46,738 nucleotides of DNA from an uncultured Ruminococcus sp. (GTDB taxonomy: Bacteria; Bacillota; Clostridia; Oscillospirales; Ruminococcaceae). This document shows, in pieces, positions 33,805 through 43,010 of this stretch. Within the stretch, counting starts at the first letter, position 1, and every line of letters begins with the position of its first letter. Below the pieces are notes generated by a model. The model had not been told where the DNA came from. It searched no databases and worked only from the letters and a program-made list of their open reading frames with translations. Where the stretch lies: positions 1 through 46,738 of the forward strand of contig CANQJV010000014.1 in assembly GCA_947624295.1 (NCBI GenBank), read 5' to 3'. The position numbers and the translations under genes were made by a program.

Positions 33805-35481
33805 ATGAATAAAAACTTTATATCGGATAATATTCGCAGTCTTATGATTGAGATGCTTACTGATGATTCCGGAAGTGTTCATCTTTTCTGGAATTGTCAG
33901 AAAAATACGTCTATGCAGATTTGCGGGGATATGTTCCCCGAAAACATAGGCAACCCTTTTGAATATATCAGAAATTCAGGTTGGATTGAAAAATCGTCCG
34001 AAAATGCATTTGATGTATTCTACGAAAAAATAAAAAACGGTATAGAAAACGGTATAGATACAAATTCAATTCATGCCGATATTCCGATGAGATTCAGCGA
34101 AAATGATTCGTTCAGTTTTTATCACATTCATGTATTGTTTCTCCGTGATGATAATGACCACAAAATAATCTGCACTTATATAAATATAAAGCAGTATACT
34201 GAAAAAGAATTGTCAGACAGGGAAATACTCGACAATTTCACTTCCGAAAAAGCTCCCAAAATTTTTGAACAGCGGATTGTCAGAATGATGAAAAAATATG
34301 CTGATAAAAATATTGCTTTTGTGCAGTTTGACATAGAACGCTTTAAGCTGATAAATGATATGTACGGCGTTGAAACGGGTGACGAAATCCTTAAATTTAT
34401 TAACGATTCGCTTTCCGTAATATGCGACGATAATCAGCCTTTTACACGCCTTACAGCCGATGTTTTTATGATTGTAATTTCATTTGACAAAGAAGACGAA
34501 ATATTTGAATTTATACACCGCCTTGAGGATTCTCTCCACGGCTACAAAGATATTGAATACCGCCTTATTTTCGGTATCGCAATAGCAGAGGACAAATCAC
34601 TGCATACACGCCGTCATGCTGATAACGCTACTCTCGCAAGGCAGTCCGTGAAAGGCAACGCCCTGAATAATATCGGATTCTATAACGGTAAACTGAAATC
34701 TGAACTCTATCACCAGCAGACTATTGAGGACGATATGATAAGAGCTGCTGAAAATCACGAGTTTGTTATGTATTTACAGCCTAAATACAGCATATCTACA
34801 GGGAAAATCATCGGCGCAGAGGCTCTCACAAGGTGGATTCACCCCGAAAAAGGTATGATTTCACCGGTAGAATTTATCCCAATTTTCGAGAAAAACGGCT
34901 TTATCCTTAGGCTTGACCAGATTATATGGGAAGATGCCTGCAAAAAAATCCGTGAGTGGATTGACAGTGACCTTGACCCCGTCCCGATTTCCGTCAATAT
35001 TTCAAGGGAATATCTCCGCACTTTCAATGTAGTCGAATATTTCAGACAGCTTGTCAGAAAATACGATATTCCTATACATTTGCTGGAGGCTGAAATTACA
35101 GAGTCAGTTGATTCCGAAGATACGTCCGAAGTCGTGAATAATATGAAACACGTCGGTTTTACAATGCTTATGGACGATTTCGGTTCAGGCTACTCATCGC
35201 TTAATATGCTCAAAACTACGCCCTTTGATATACTCAAAATTGACAGGAATTTCCTCTCTGAATTTATGGAAAGTGACAAGGGCAGGAAAATTATTGCACA
35301 TACTATCTCAATGTCGCAGGATATAGGTCTCGACATCATCGCAGAAGGCGTTGAAACGAATGAACAGGCACAATTTTTAAGCAAATGCGGCTGCGATACG
35401 GCTCAGGGATTCTATTATTCACGCCCTATAAGTACAGAAGAATTTGACAAACGTCTCAGAAAAGAACAAAATAAAGAGTAA
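33805..35481 (+). CDS. Cytoplasmic EAL phosphodiesterase with degenerate GGDEF
   Basis: 558 residues, no membrane helix. The N-terminus (1-140) looks like a PAS-type sensor. A GGDEF fold (about 165-295) keeps DIERFKLINDMYG but has TADVF (217-221) instead of GGDEF, so no cyclase activity is expected. The EAL domain (about 310-558) has GAEALTRW (338-345), EITES, MDDFGSGYSSL, LKIDRNF, IAEGVET and QGFYYSRP, so the metal and catalytic residues look complete. It should hydrolyse c-di-GMP. The ATG at 33805 is preferred over a GTG at 33796. The next gene starts 10 bases after its stop. Confidence 0.93.
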   Translation: MNKNFISDNIRSLMIEMLTDDSGSVHLFWNCQKNTSMQICGDMFPENIGNPFEYIRNSGWIEKSSENAFDVFYEKIKNGIENGIDTNSIHADIPMRFSENDSFSFYHIHVLFLRDDNDHKIICTYINIKQYTEKELSDREILDNFTSEKAPKIFEQRIVRMMKKYADKNIAFVQFDIERFKLINDMYGVETGDEILKFINDSLSVICDDNQPFTRLTADVFMIVISFDKEDEIFEFIHRLEDSLHGYKDIEYRLIFGIAIAEDKSLHTRRHADNATLARQSVKGNALNNIGFYNGKLKSELYHQQTIEDDMIRAAENHEFVMYLQPKYSISTGKIIGAEALTRWIHPEKGMISPVEFIPIFEKNGFILRLDQIIWEDACKKIREWIDSDLDPVPISVNISREYLRTFNVVEYFRQLVRKYDIPIHLLEAEITESVDSEDTSEVVNNMKHVGFTMLMDDFGSGYSSLNMLKTTPFDILKIDRNFLSEFMESDKGRKIIAHTISMSQDIGLDIIAEGVETNEQAQFLSKCGCDTAQGFYYSRPISTEEFDKRLRKEQNKE

Positions 35482-35491
35482 AGGAGATAAA

Positions 35492-36985
35492 ATGGCATCA
35501 AACAATAAGGACAGTGCGTCATCGGCACGAATAAGAAAGTTAAAAAATCTTATGCTGTTCATTAACATATTTATCATAGCTGCACTTACTACAGTAATTT
35601 CCGTACTCACTATACAGAAAACTGATGAGGCACTCAAGTCAAAAGTTACAACAATGGTTTCTGCACTTAACGTGCAAATGCAGAAAAATCTTGACAGCTA
35701 TCTTCAGCGTATGGAAACTATAGGCACTCTCATATTCGCAACAGAAGAAGTCTACGAATATGACCCCATAAGCAATTCGATTGATGACTACGATTCCATA
35801 AAAACTGAAACTCTTATTGAGGACCAGCTGTATAATATATGTATTATGGAAAATTTCGTTGATTTCAGTATAGTTTACAGCGATAATCACCACGTCGGCA
35901 AAATGTCAAACGGTACTGTTGCGTTGTTCGGCGATAAACTCTATAATGACCTTACCGCAATGATAAACCGCCAGAAAACTGCTGACGGTTGGTACACGGG
36001 TTACAACGGCAACTATAAGCGGATTTATTACGTTAAAAGAGTAAATGATAATGCTGTTCTTGTTATTTCTTTTTACACTGATGAACTTGATGATGTGTTC
36101 GAACACCCCGGCGGAATTGAGGATATAACTGTACGTCTTGTTGAGGAAAATAATGTTGTTATATATTCATCTGACGATTTACAGGAAGGGGAGGCTCTCG
36201 CAAATGATATTGCTGAAACTGTCAACAACCGTTCAGCCGTGACAATTATGGATAACAATTACCTCGTAACAGTACAGGAATGCGGTGATAAATGGCACGT
36301 TGTGTGCAGTGCCCCGACAAAAGTTATCCTGAAAGAAAAAAATGATGTCACTTATTATGTCGCAATTACAGCTATTATAGCCTCTATCCTTGCGGCAATC
36401 GTCAGCATAGCAATTATGTCCAAAATAATTTCGCCTGTAAATGAAATTGTTGATACTCTTGACGATGAGGCGCATACCGATTTGCTTACGGGTATCCTCA
36501 ATAAGCGGACTTTTGAAAAGCGTGTGGAAGCAACTCTTTTGCAGGATAACGATTCACGCAAAAAGGCGGTTATCCTCATTGACCTCGATAATTTCAAGGG
36601 CGTAAACGATACACTCGGTCACGCTTACGGCGATAAAGTCCTTGCAAATGTCGGCGATATTCTGAAACGTGTGTTCTATGTTGAGGATTACCTCGGCAGA
36701 CTCGGCGGTGATGAATTTTGTGTATTCCTCAATATATCGGATATTCAGCAGGGTAACTATATCGCTCATATAGAGGAAAAATGCGGGGAACTTGCAAACG
36801 AATTCAGACATAACTACACCGGCGAAAATAATACATATAAAATTTCAGCAAGTATAGGCGTTGCTATTTTCCCGATTCACGGCGATAATTTCACTGATTT
36901 GTATAAATGCGCCGATAAAGCGTTATATAATTCCAAACATAAGGGCAAAGATACGTTCACAATATATGAGGAGGTGCAGGAATGA
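35492..36985 (+). CDS. Membrane Cache-GGDEF diguanylate cyclase
   Basis: 497 residues. TM1 (about 20-40), an extracellular Cache-like sensor (about 45-283; GWYTGYNGNYKRIYYVKRV, quoted by GWYTGYNGNYKRIYY), TM2 (286-309) and a GGDEF domain with the intact motif at 405-409. The product-inhibition RxxD is absent (YVED), so feedback control may be lacking. Makes c-di-GMP from GTP. AAGGAGA before the ATG at 35492; the longer frame from 35444 lies within the EAL gene. The stop overlaps the next start (ATGA), coupling it to the binding protein. Confidence 0.93.
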   Translation: MASNNKDSASSARIRKLKNLMLFINIFIIAALTTVISVLTIQKTDEALKSKVTTMVSALNVQMQKNLDSYLQRMETIGTLIFATEEVYEYDPISNSIDDYDSIKTETLIEDQLYNICIMENFVDFSIVYSDNHHVGKMSNGTVALFGDKLYNDLTAMINRQKTADGWYTGYNGNYKRIYYVKRVNDNAVLVISFYTDELDDVFEHPGGIEDITVRLVEENNVVIYSSDDLQEGEALANDIAETVNNRSAVTIMDNNYLVTVQECGDKWHVVCSAPTKVILKEKNDVTYYVAITAIIASILAAIVSIAIMSKIISPVNEIVDTLDDEAHTDLLTGILNKRTFEKRVEATLLQDNDSRKKAVILIDLDNFKGVNDTLGHAYGDKVLANVGDILKRVFYVEDYLGRLGGDEFCVFLNISDIQQGNYIAHIEEKCGELANEFRHNYTGENNTYKISASIGVAIFPIHGDNFTDLYKCADKALYNSKHKGKDTFTIYEEVQE

Positions 36986-38226
36986 AATTAAGTAAATTTA
37001 TTTCACTTGCTGTTATTCCTGTGATTCTTTCAGGCTGTGGAAATGATATAGTTGTGACGAATCAGACTCAACAGACGGAAATTTCATTCTCGTGGTGGGG
37101 AAATGATGCAAGACACGACTATACTCTTGCGGCTATTGCGGAATTTGAAAAGCTCCACCCTGATATTAAGGTGAAATGCCATTATTCTGAATGGTCAGGC
37201 TATCAGGCGAGAAATAATGTTCAAATGGTTTCGCACACCGAATCAGACGTAATGCAGATAAATTATGCGTGGATTAGCCAATATTCCCACGACGGAACAG
37301 GTTACTACGATATAAGTCAGCTCGGTGACTATTTTGACTTCACTACGTTCAGCGATGAGGACCTTGAGTACGGTATCCAGAACGGCAAAATGAACGCTAT
37401 ACCAATCGCTCTGAATACAATGACAGTCTACATAAACGAAACAATATATGACGATTACGGGCTTGATATACCTGAAACTTTTGACGATTTCTTTAAGGCG
37501 GCGGAAGTTATGAATGGCGAACGCTACCCTATGTCAATGTCCGAAAAATCAGCGTGGTTTTTTATAATTGCATATGTCGGTCAACTTAAAGGCAAGGATT
37601 TTATGGATAATGATGGTAATATTTTGTTCGATGAGTCCGATATTCAGCTTATGATTGAAACTTATTGCAATCTCATAAACAAAAAAGTCATTCCGCAAGT
37701 CGAACATTTCGAAAAGGCTGAAATAACGTCCGGTAATTACGCAGGCGTTCTTGCGTGGCTGAGCGATGCAAGCAGTTACTGCAATGGTGCTGTCGATAAC
37801 GGCTATAAGATTACAATTGCCGATTATACGACGATTGACGGCAAACTGCAAAGCTGGTACGCAAAACCTGCCACTATGTACGCTATCAGGAAAGATATTG
37901 AACACCCTAAAGAAGCCGCTATGCTCCTCGATTACCTGCTTAACAGCGACGAAATGGCTGAATATCAGCAAATTGAAAAGGGTATCCCAATAAGCAGTTC
38001 ACAGCGTGAGTATCTTGAGGAAAATAATCTCCTTGAGGGCGTGCAGTACGATGCTTTTGTTAAAATGAATGACAAAAAAGATGAACTCGAAATAATCAGC
38101 CCTTATCTTGAAAATGAGGACCTGATTGACGCATTTATGGAAGTGTGCAATGAAGTGCTCTACGAAAAAGCTGATGCAAAAGAACAGGCAGGAACACTTC
38201 TCGAGACGCTGAAATCATTGGGATAG
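36982..38226 (+). CDS. Extracellular solute-binding lipoprotein (family 1)
   Basis: 414 residues. A lipoprotein signal ends at Cys19 (ILSGCG). Periplasmic-type binding fold of the sugar-binding family: SFSWWGNDARHDYTLAAIAEF (first 20: SFSWWGNDARHDYTLAAIAE), IPIALNTMTVYIN and YGLDIPETFDDFFKAAE. No ABC permease or ATPase gene is adjacent. Its start overlaps the cyclase stop and GAGGAGG lies in the cyclase 3' end. Context suggests it delivers a sugar signal to the Cache cyclase rather than a transporter, but a transporter elsewhere is possible. Confidence 0.88.
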   Translation: MKLSKFISLAVIPVILSGCGNDIVVTNQTQQTEISFSWWGNDARHDYTLAAIAEFEKLHPDIKVKCHYSEWSGYQARNNVQMVSHTESDVMQINYAWISQYSHDGTGYYDISQLGDYFDFTTFSDEDLEYGIQNGKMNAIPIALNTMTVYINETIYDDYGLDIPETFDDFFKAAEVMNGERYPMSMSEKSAWFFIIAYVGQLKGKDFMDNDGNILFDESDIQLMIETYCNLINKKVIPQVEHFEKAEITSGNYAGVLAWLSDASSYCNGAVDNGYKITIADYTTIDGKLQSWYAKPATMYAIRKDIEHPKEAAMLLDYLLNSDEMAEYQQIEKGIPISSSQREYLEENNLLEGVQYDAFVKMNDKKDELEIISPYLENEDLIDAFMEVCNEVLYEKADAKEQAGTLLETLKSLG

Positions 38227-38232
38227 AGCGAA

Positions 38233-38262
38233 AACCCTCGGCATTAGTCGAGGGCTTTCTTT
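38233..38262. terminator. Terminator between convergent operons
   Basis: Perfect stem CCCTCG/CGAGGG with an 8-base loop, flanked by A4 on the left and CTTTCTTT on the right. It works for the binding-protein operon and, on the other strand, for the Bce-type permease gene. Confidence 0.75.
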
Positions 38263-38274
38263 GGTGGAGTATAT

Positions 38275-40275
38275 CTATTTTTGGACGATTTTGTAGTAAA
38301 TTTTAGCAGTCAGCAAATAAATCACACCATAGACAATTGCAAATATTGCAAAACTCATAGCTGTACAGAAAATATACAGGTTTGTATTATTCAGCTGTAA
38401 CATCAGGAGTATTTTTTTAACAATAGGGAAAGCAAATGCAGTGTGTATGCCTGCTAAGATGATAGGGAGGAAAAATACTGTCAGGACTTGCGAATGAATC
38501 GATTTTTTGACTTCCTGTTCAGTCATTCCTACTTTCTGCATGATTTCGAAACGATTCTTGTCATCGTACCCTTCGGAAATCTGTTTGTAGTATACTATGA
38601 GTACAGTAGCAAGTGTAAATAATACGCTCAGGAACATTCCCACGAAAAACAGACCTCCGTACAGACCGTATGCGTCACCTCTTTCTTTTTCACGGCACTC
38701 CATACTGTAGTATGTATTGTTGTTTTCTTTTTTATATCTCACAATATTATCATAAATTTTGTTGAATAATTCAATTTGCTCGTCAGAATCAGCATTTGTA
38801 TCAATCATACAGCTTGAAGTTATATTACTGGCCATTCCGCCGTATACTTTTTTCTGTTCTTTATCTAAATTTTCTATTACTGAAAAATCGCTGACAACAA
38901 AGCCGAAAGTTGCAATAATATCTGATGTTGTAACACCGTCAACAATATAGTCGTCAGTGCGGTCAACTATGTTATAAGTTTTACCAAACAGCTTGAAACT
39001 GTCATTAGGATACTCACTGCGGTTAGACCACATTATGACTTCATCGTCATTCAGAGTTACATTTTCGCCTGTATACCGTGAATAGTCCTCAGCGGTAATA
39101 AAGTACAGATTATAGACATATTCAAGCAAACTCATATCAGTAGTATCGTTTGTAAGCCGAAATTCATCACCGCCCTCATACAGTGCGCTGAAATTAAGGC
39201 TTATATAGGAGGCTTTTTTTGTTATTTTAACATTTTCCTCATCTGCCGTTTTATAGACCATATCAATAATTTCCTGATATTTTTCCATATCGGGATTGTA
39301 AGTTGTGAATGCCATCTGATAGGGATAGCGGTACATAAGAATATCCTCAACGCCTGCTATCATTGAAACTGTAGGCGAAACTGTTGTAAGCACCATAGTT
39401 GCGAGAATACATATATTCGCAAGACCTACGGCATTTTGTTTCATTCTGTACATCATTCCCGAAACGCTGATAAAATGATTTGTTTTATAGTAATATCTTT
39501 TGTTCGATTTTAATATTTTTAACAAAGCTATACTTCCTGCCGTAAAAAGAAAATATGTTCCTATTATTACAAGAATTACAGCCACAAAAAACAGTGTAAG
39601 TGCATTTATAGGGTTTTTCACGGTTACAGCAATGTAATATCCCGTTCCGAGGGCAATAACTCCGAGTATCGCCCTAATCCATTTTGCTTTTGGTTCTTTT
39701 TCCCCTATATTACCGCCTTTCAGCAGTTCAATAGGCTTTGAGAGGTGTATCATTCTCATCGAATTAAGGAATATCAGGAAAAATAATATCCCGAAAATTA
39801 CAACAGTGTTGAAAATCACATCTTTTGAAATATAAAAGCCGAGTGTTATGTCAGCATTTACAATTTTCAGGAGCATGAGGTACATCAATTTATCTAAAAG
39901 TATCCCCACACTGATACCGCCTGCGAAGCTGATAATAGCAACGAAAATGCTCTCATAGCCGATTACTTTCGCAATATGACGCTTTTCCATTCCGAGAATA
40001 TTGAACAGCCCAAATTCTTTTTTGCGGTTTTTCATCAGGAAACTGTTCGTATAGAACAGGAATATGCACGAGAAAATCGCAATTATATAGTTACCGAGCC
40101 GGAGCATTTCCCTTATAGCAAATCCGCCATGTACGCCGTCAATACCCTCATTCATTGAGAGTGATTTCATAACATAGTACATTGAAATTGTAAGAATACA
40201 GGTGATTATGTACGGAACATATGTTTTAGTATTTTTCCTGATATTCGTCAAAGCAAGTTTCGGATACAAACTCAT
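38275..40275 (-). CDS. BceB-type ABC transporter permease
   Basis: 666 residues. About ten membrane helices with a large extracellular domain between the seventh and eighth (about 295-520), the layout of FtsX-like BceB permeases that sense and remove peptide antibiotics such as bacitracin. Conserved opening LALTNIRKNTKTYVPYIIT. The start overlaps the ATPase stop by four bases. Works with the ATPase, histidine kinase and regulator encoded upstream. The substrate is not predictable from sequence. Confidence 0.92.
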   Translation of the reverse strand: MSLYPKLALTNIRKNTKTYVPYIITCILTISMYYVMKSLSMNEGIDGVHGGFAIREMLRLGNYIIAIFSCIFLFYTNSFLMKNRKKEFGLFNILGMEKRHIAKVIGYESIFVAIISFAGGISVGILLDKLMYLMLLKIVNADITLGFYISKDVIFNTVVIFGILFFLIFLNSMRMIHLSKPIELLKGGNIGEKEPKAKWIRAILGVIALGTGYYIAVTVKNPINALTLFFVAVILVIIGTYFLFTAGSIALLKILKSNKRYYYKTNHFISVSGMMYRMKQNAVGLANICILATMVLTTVSPTVSMIAGVEDILMYRYPYQMAFTTYNPDMEKYQEIIDMVYKTADEENVKITKKASYISLNFSALYEGGDEFRLTNDTTDMSLLEYVYNLYFITAEDYSRYTGENVTLNDDEVIMWSNRSEYPNDSFKLFGKTYNIVDRTDDYIVDGVTTSDIIATFGFVVSDFSVIENLDKEQKKVYGGMASNITSSCMIDTNADSDEQIELFNKIYDNIVRYKKENNNTYYSMECREKERGDAYGLYGGLFFVGMFLSVLFTLATVLIVYYKQISEGYDDKNRFEIMQKVGMTEQEVKKSIHSQVLTVFFLPIILAGIHTAFAFPIVKKILLMLQLNNTNLYIFCTAMSFAIFAIVYGVIYLLTAKIYYKIVQK

Positions 40276-41036
40276 TCAGGTTCACCGCCTTTTGCTATCA
40301 GAGTAAGCGTATCTGAAATTTTCTGATACATTTCCTCATTAGTGCAGTTTCCTTTGTAAATCTGATGAAATACAACGCCGTCTTTTATGAACATCACACG
40401 TCCCGCACGGCTTGCGGCTCTTGAGGAATGAGTTACCATAAGAATTGTCTGCCCTGACTTGTTTATATCAGCGAAAATATCAAGTAGTGCGCTTGTTGAC
40501 TTTGAATCAAGTGCCCCTGTAGGTTCGTCCGCAAGTATCAGCTTAGGTCGTGTTATTATAGCCCTTGCTACTGCTGTACGCTGTTTCTGACCGCCTGACA
40601 CTTCATATGGAAACTTATTTAACAAATCGGTTATTCCGAGCATTTTAGCGATAGGTTTCAGTCTGTAGTCCATTTCAGCGTATTTTTTACCTGACAATAC
40701 CAGAGGAAGAAATATATTATCCCTGAGATTGAAATTATCAAGAAGGTTGAAATCCTGAAAAACAAATCCGAGATTGTCACGGCGGAATGCTGAAAGTTCC
40801 TTGTCTCTGATTTTAGAGAGGCTTTTGCCGTGAAGTATGACATCACCATTAGTAGGCTTATCGAGTGCAGCAAGTATATTGAGCAGTGTTGTTTTTCCTG
40901 AACCTGATTCCCCCATAATTGCGACATATTCGCCCTCCTCAACAGAAAAATTGACGTTTGACAAGGCTCTCACCTGATTACCCATAAAACGTGTTGTGTA
41001 AATTTTTTCAAGGCTTTTTACCTCTAAAATTGACAT
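40272..41036 (-). CDS. BceA-type ABC transporter ATP-binding protein
   Basis: 254 residues. Walker A GESGSGKTTLLN, signature VSGGQKQRTAVARA, Walker B LILADEPTGALDSK and switch His in TILMVTHSS. The LEVKSLEKIYTTRFMGNQVRAL start is of the MacB/LolD/BceA type, quoted by VKSLEKIYTTRF. Preceded by AGGAGGT and by the operator-promoter region at 41068-41132. Confidence 0.95.
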   Translation of the reverse strand: MSILEVKSLEKIYTTRFMGNQVRALSNVNFSVEEGEYVAIMGESGSGKTTLLNILAALDKPTNGDVILHGKSLSKIRDKELSAFRRDNLGFVFQDFNLLDNFNLRDNIFLPLVLSGKKYAEMDYRLKPIAKMLGITDLLNKFPYEVSGGQKQRTAVARAIITRPKLILADEPTGALDSKSTSALLDIFADINKSGQTILMVTHSSRAASRAGRVMFIKDGVVFHQIYKGNCTNEEMYQKISDTLTLIAKGGEPE

Positions 41037-41067
41037 TTTTTTACCTCCTAATATTTAGTATGGTCTT

Positions 41068-41132
41068 ATTATATCACAAAAGCCGGAAATGTAACATCGA
41101 TTCATGTGACAATCCGGCTATTTTATGTGACA
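41068..41132 (-). promoter_or_regulatory. Promoter and operator dyad of the Bce-type transporter genes
   Basis: On the minus strand, TGTTAC (41096-41091), a 17-base spacer and TATAAT (41073-41068). Upstream lies a large dyad (41081-41119): outer arms AGCCGGA/TCCGGCT, inner half-sites TGTCACAT and ATGTTACA (41111-41104 and 41097-41090) separated by six bases. A third half-site TGTCACAT lies at 41132-41125, 21 bases from the first. The dyad overlaps the -35 box. It resembles BceR-type TnACA/TGTnA sites, so the adjacent regulator is the obvious candidate. The outer arms could also form a terminator after the kinase gene. Confidence 0.7.
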
Positions 41133-41156
41133 TTTTTGTAAGGTTCAGATTCAGCT

Positions 41157-42143
41157 TTATTCAATGTCAAAACTTTTACATGAAAGGTCTATATAAAAAT
41201 TCGTACCTTTGCCGACTATTGAGCTTGCTGAGAGAGAATGCCCGAGATTATCGGCAGTTTTTTTACAGAGGTACAGCCCTAAACCTGTTGATTTACGGTC
41301 ATGCCGTCCGCTTAATCCCGTGTAGCCCTTTTCGAAAATACGTGGTAAATCTTCGGGCGATATTCCTATTCCCGTATCAGCAACAATGAGAATATTATTT
41401 GCGTATTTTATAGTAACAGAGCCTTTTATCGTGTATTTTACGGCGTTCGAAAGCAATTGTTCTATGATAAACAACAGCCATTTTTCGTCAGTGAGGACTT
41501 CAGCGTCAGCAGGCGAGTAAATCAGCCGTATCTTTTTGCTTATAAATTGCGGTGCATAGCGGTGTAAGGCTTGTTTTACTATCCCGTCAAGGTTATATCT
41601 GCCTATCACAAAGTCAGTTGAGGGACTGTCGAGGCGTAAGTAATACAATGCCATTTCAGCGTATTGCTCAACCCTGAACAATTCCGCAAGCAACATTCTG
41701 TTTTCGTCTGTATCTTCTGTCTGTAACATCATCTGCATTGCTGAAATAGGCGTTTTTATCTGATGAACCCATACCGTGAAGTAATCCATACTATCATGCT
41801 GAATATTTTTCAGATTAGTGAGATTATCATTGCTTATTTCGCTTAATTTTATAATTATTTCCTGTAAAATTTCCTGATACGGGTTTTCAGGTTCGGGTAA
41901 ATCCTCAATCATAAGCGGAAGATTTGCGTAAATGTCCTCAAGTAACTGATACCGCCTTTTGAATATGACAAATCCCACAACTATACAAACTACGCCAATT
42001 GCACCACACAACAGAAATGCATACAGCAACGCTTCTGAAATTGTATTGTACATCACAAGAACTACTGCAAATATAGCTGAAAATATCAGGAACAGCGATG
42101 CTGTATATCTGTATTGGTAAATATATTTGAAAAATAGCCTCAT
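41157..42143 (-). CDS. BceS-type intramembrane-sensing histidine kinase
   Basis: 328 residues. Two closely spaced membrane helices (about 14-34 and 40-60) with almost no extracellular loop, as in BceS kinases that sense through their transporter. The H-box is VWVHQIKTPISAM, the N-box LLSNAVKYT, and the G-boxes ADTGIGI and GLGLYLCKK. The start overlaps the regulator stop by four bases. Confidence 0.93.
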   Translation of the reverse strand: MRLFFKYIYQYRYTASLFLIFSAIFAVVLVMYNTISEALLYAFLLCGAIGVVCIVVGFVIFKRRYQLLEDIYANLPLMIEDLPEPENPYQEILQEIIIKLSEISNDNLTNLKNIQHDSMDYFTVWVHQIKTPISAMQMMLQTEDTDENRMLLAELFRVEQYAEMALYYLRLDSPSTDFVIGRYNLDGIVKQALHRYAPQFISKKIRLIYSPADAEVLTDEKWLLFIIEQLLSNAVKYTIKGSVTIKYANNILIVADTGIGISPEDLPRIFEKGYTGLSGRHDRKSTGLGLYLCKKTADNLGHSLSASSIVGKGTNFYIDLSCKSFDIE

Positions 42144-42811
42144 TCTATTATATATCCTGCTCCTACTCTTGTTTTTATGAAATCATTCAGCCCGATTGAT
42201 TCGAGTTTTTTCCTCAGGCGAGTGACATTTACAGTGAGTGTATTTTCCTCAACATAGCAGTCAATCTGCCATAATTTGGTCATCAGTGTATCACGGCTGA
42301 CAATTTTCCCTCTGTTTTCCATGAGAGTCTGCATTATTCTGAAGTCGTTTTTTGTTAATTCAATTGTCTTATCCTGATAAGTAAGCGTTGTATCATTCAG
42401 ATTCAATATAACGCCATTATGTTCCAAAACGGGTATTTTATTCCCCATATCGTACGTCCGGCGGAGCATTGCCTGAATTTTAGCGGTCATAACATTCAAG
42501 TCAACAGGTTTCGCTATAAAATCATCACCGCCCATATTCATTGCCATAACTATGTTCATATTATCAGATGCGGAAGATATGAATATTATCGGGACTTCCG
42601 ATATTCTGCGGATTTCACTGCACCAGTGATAGCCGTTATAAAATGGCAGCATAACATCCATAAGGACTATATGCGGGTCAAATTCAGTAAATTCGCTGAT
42701 AATGTCGTGAAGATTTTCAGCACATTTCACTGAATATCCCCAATTTTCAAGATGTTTCTTCATAAGAGATGCAATTATATAGTCATCTTCTGTAATAAAT
42801 ATTCTGTACAT
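42140..42811 (-). CDS. BceR-type OmpR-family response regulator
   Basis: 223 residues from the ATG at 42811 (AAAGGA upstream); the longer frame would extend over the promoter. Receiver with FITEDDY, the phospho-acceptor Asp in VLMDVMLPFYNG and Lys in FIAKPVD. The C-terminal winged helix (about 130-223) is of the OmpR/PhoB type, ending KTRVGAGYIIE. First gene of the module; it should activate the transporter genes through the dyad at 41081-41119. Confidence 0.94.
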   Translation of the reverse strand: MYRIFITEDDYIIASLMKKHLENWGYSVKCAENLHDIISEFTEFDPHIVLMDVMLPFYNGYHWCSEIRRISEVPIIFISSASDNMNIVMAMNMGGDDFIAKPVDLNVMTAKIQAMLRRTYDMGNKIPVLEHNGVILNLNDTTLTYQDKTIELTKNDFRIMQTLMENRGKIVSRDTLMTKLWQIDCYVEENTLTVNVTRLRKKLESIGLNDFIKTRVGAGYIIE

Positions 42812-42835
42812 AAATTTCAGTCCTTTCCAATAATT

Positions 42836-42864
42836 ATTATAACTGTTTTTCACTGATAAGTCAA
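42836..42864 (-). promoter_or_regulatory. Promoter of the Bce-type regulator and kinase genes
   Basis: On the minus strand, TTGACT (42864-42859), 17-base spacer, TATAAT (42841-42836). Confidence 0.75.
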
Positions 42865-42929
42865 TACTGTTGACAAATTCGCTGTAAATTAAAAAATTAC
42901 CAGAATCAGAAAAAATTTACAAAATAGTA

Positions 42930-42958
42930 TTGATTTTTTTGTTAAAGTATGGTAAAAT
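42930..42958 (+). promoter_or_regulatory. Promoter of fba
   Basis: TTGATT (42930-42935), 17-base spacer, TAAAAT (42953-42958), about 52 bases before the ATG. Confidence 0.65.
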
Positions 42959-43010
42959 AAAATAGTCAGGGGAATTTTTCCCCAATAAACGAATTTCAGG
43001 AGGAATTAAA

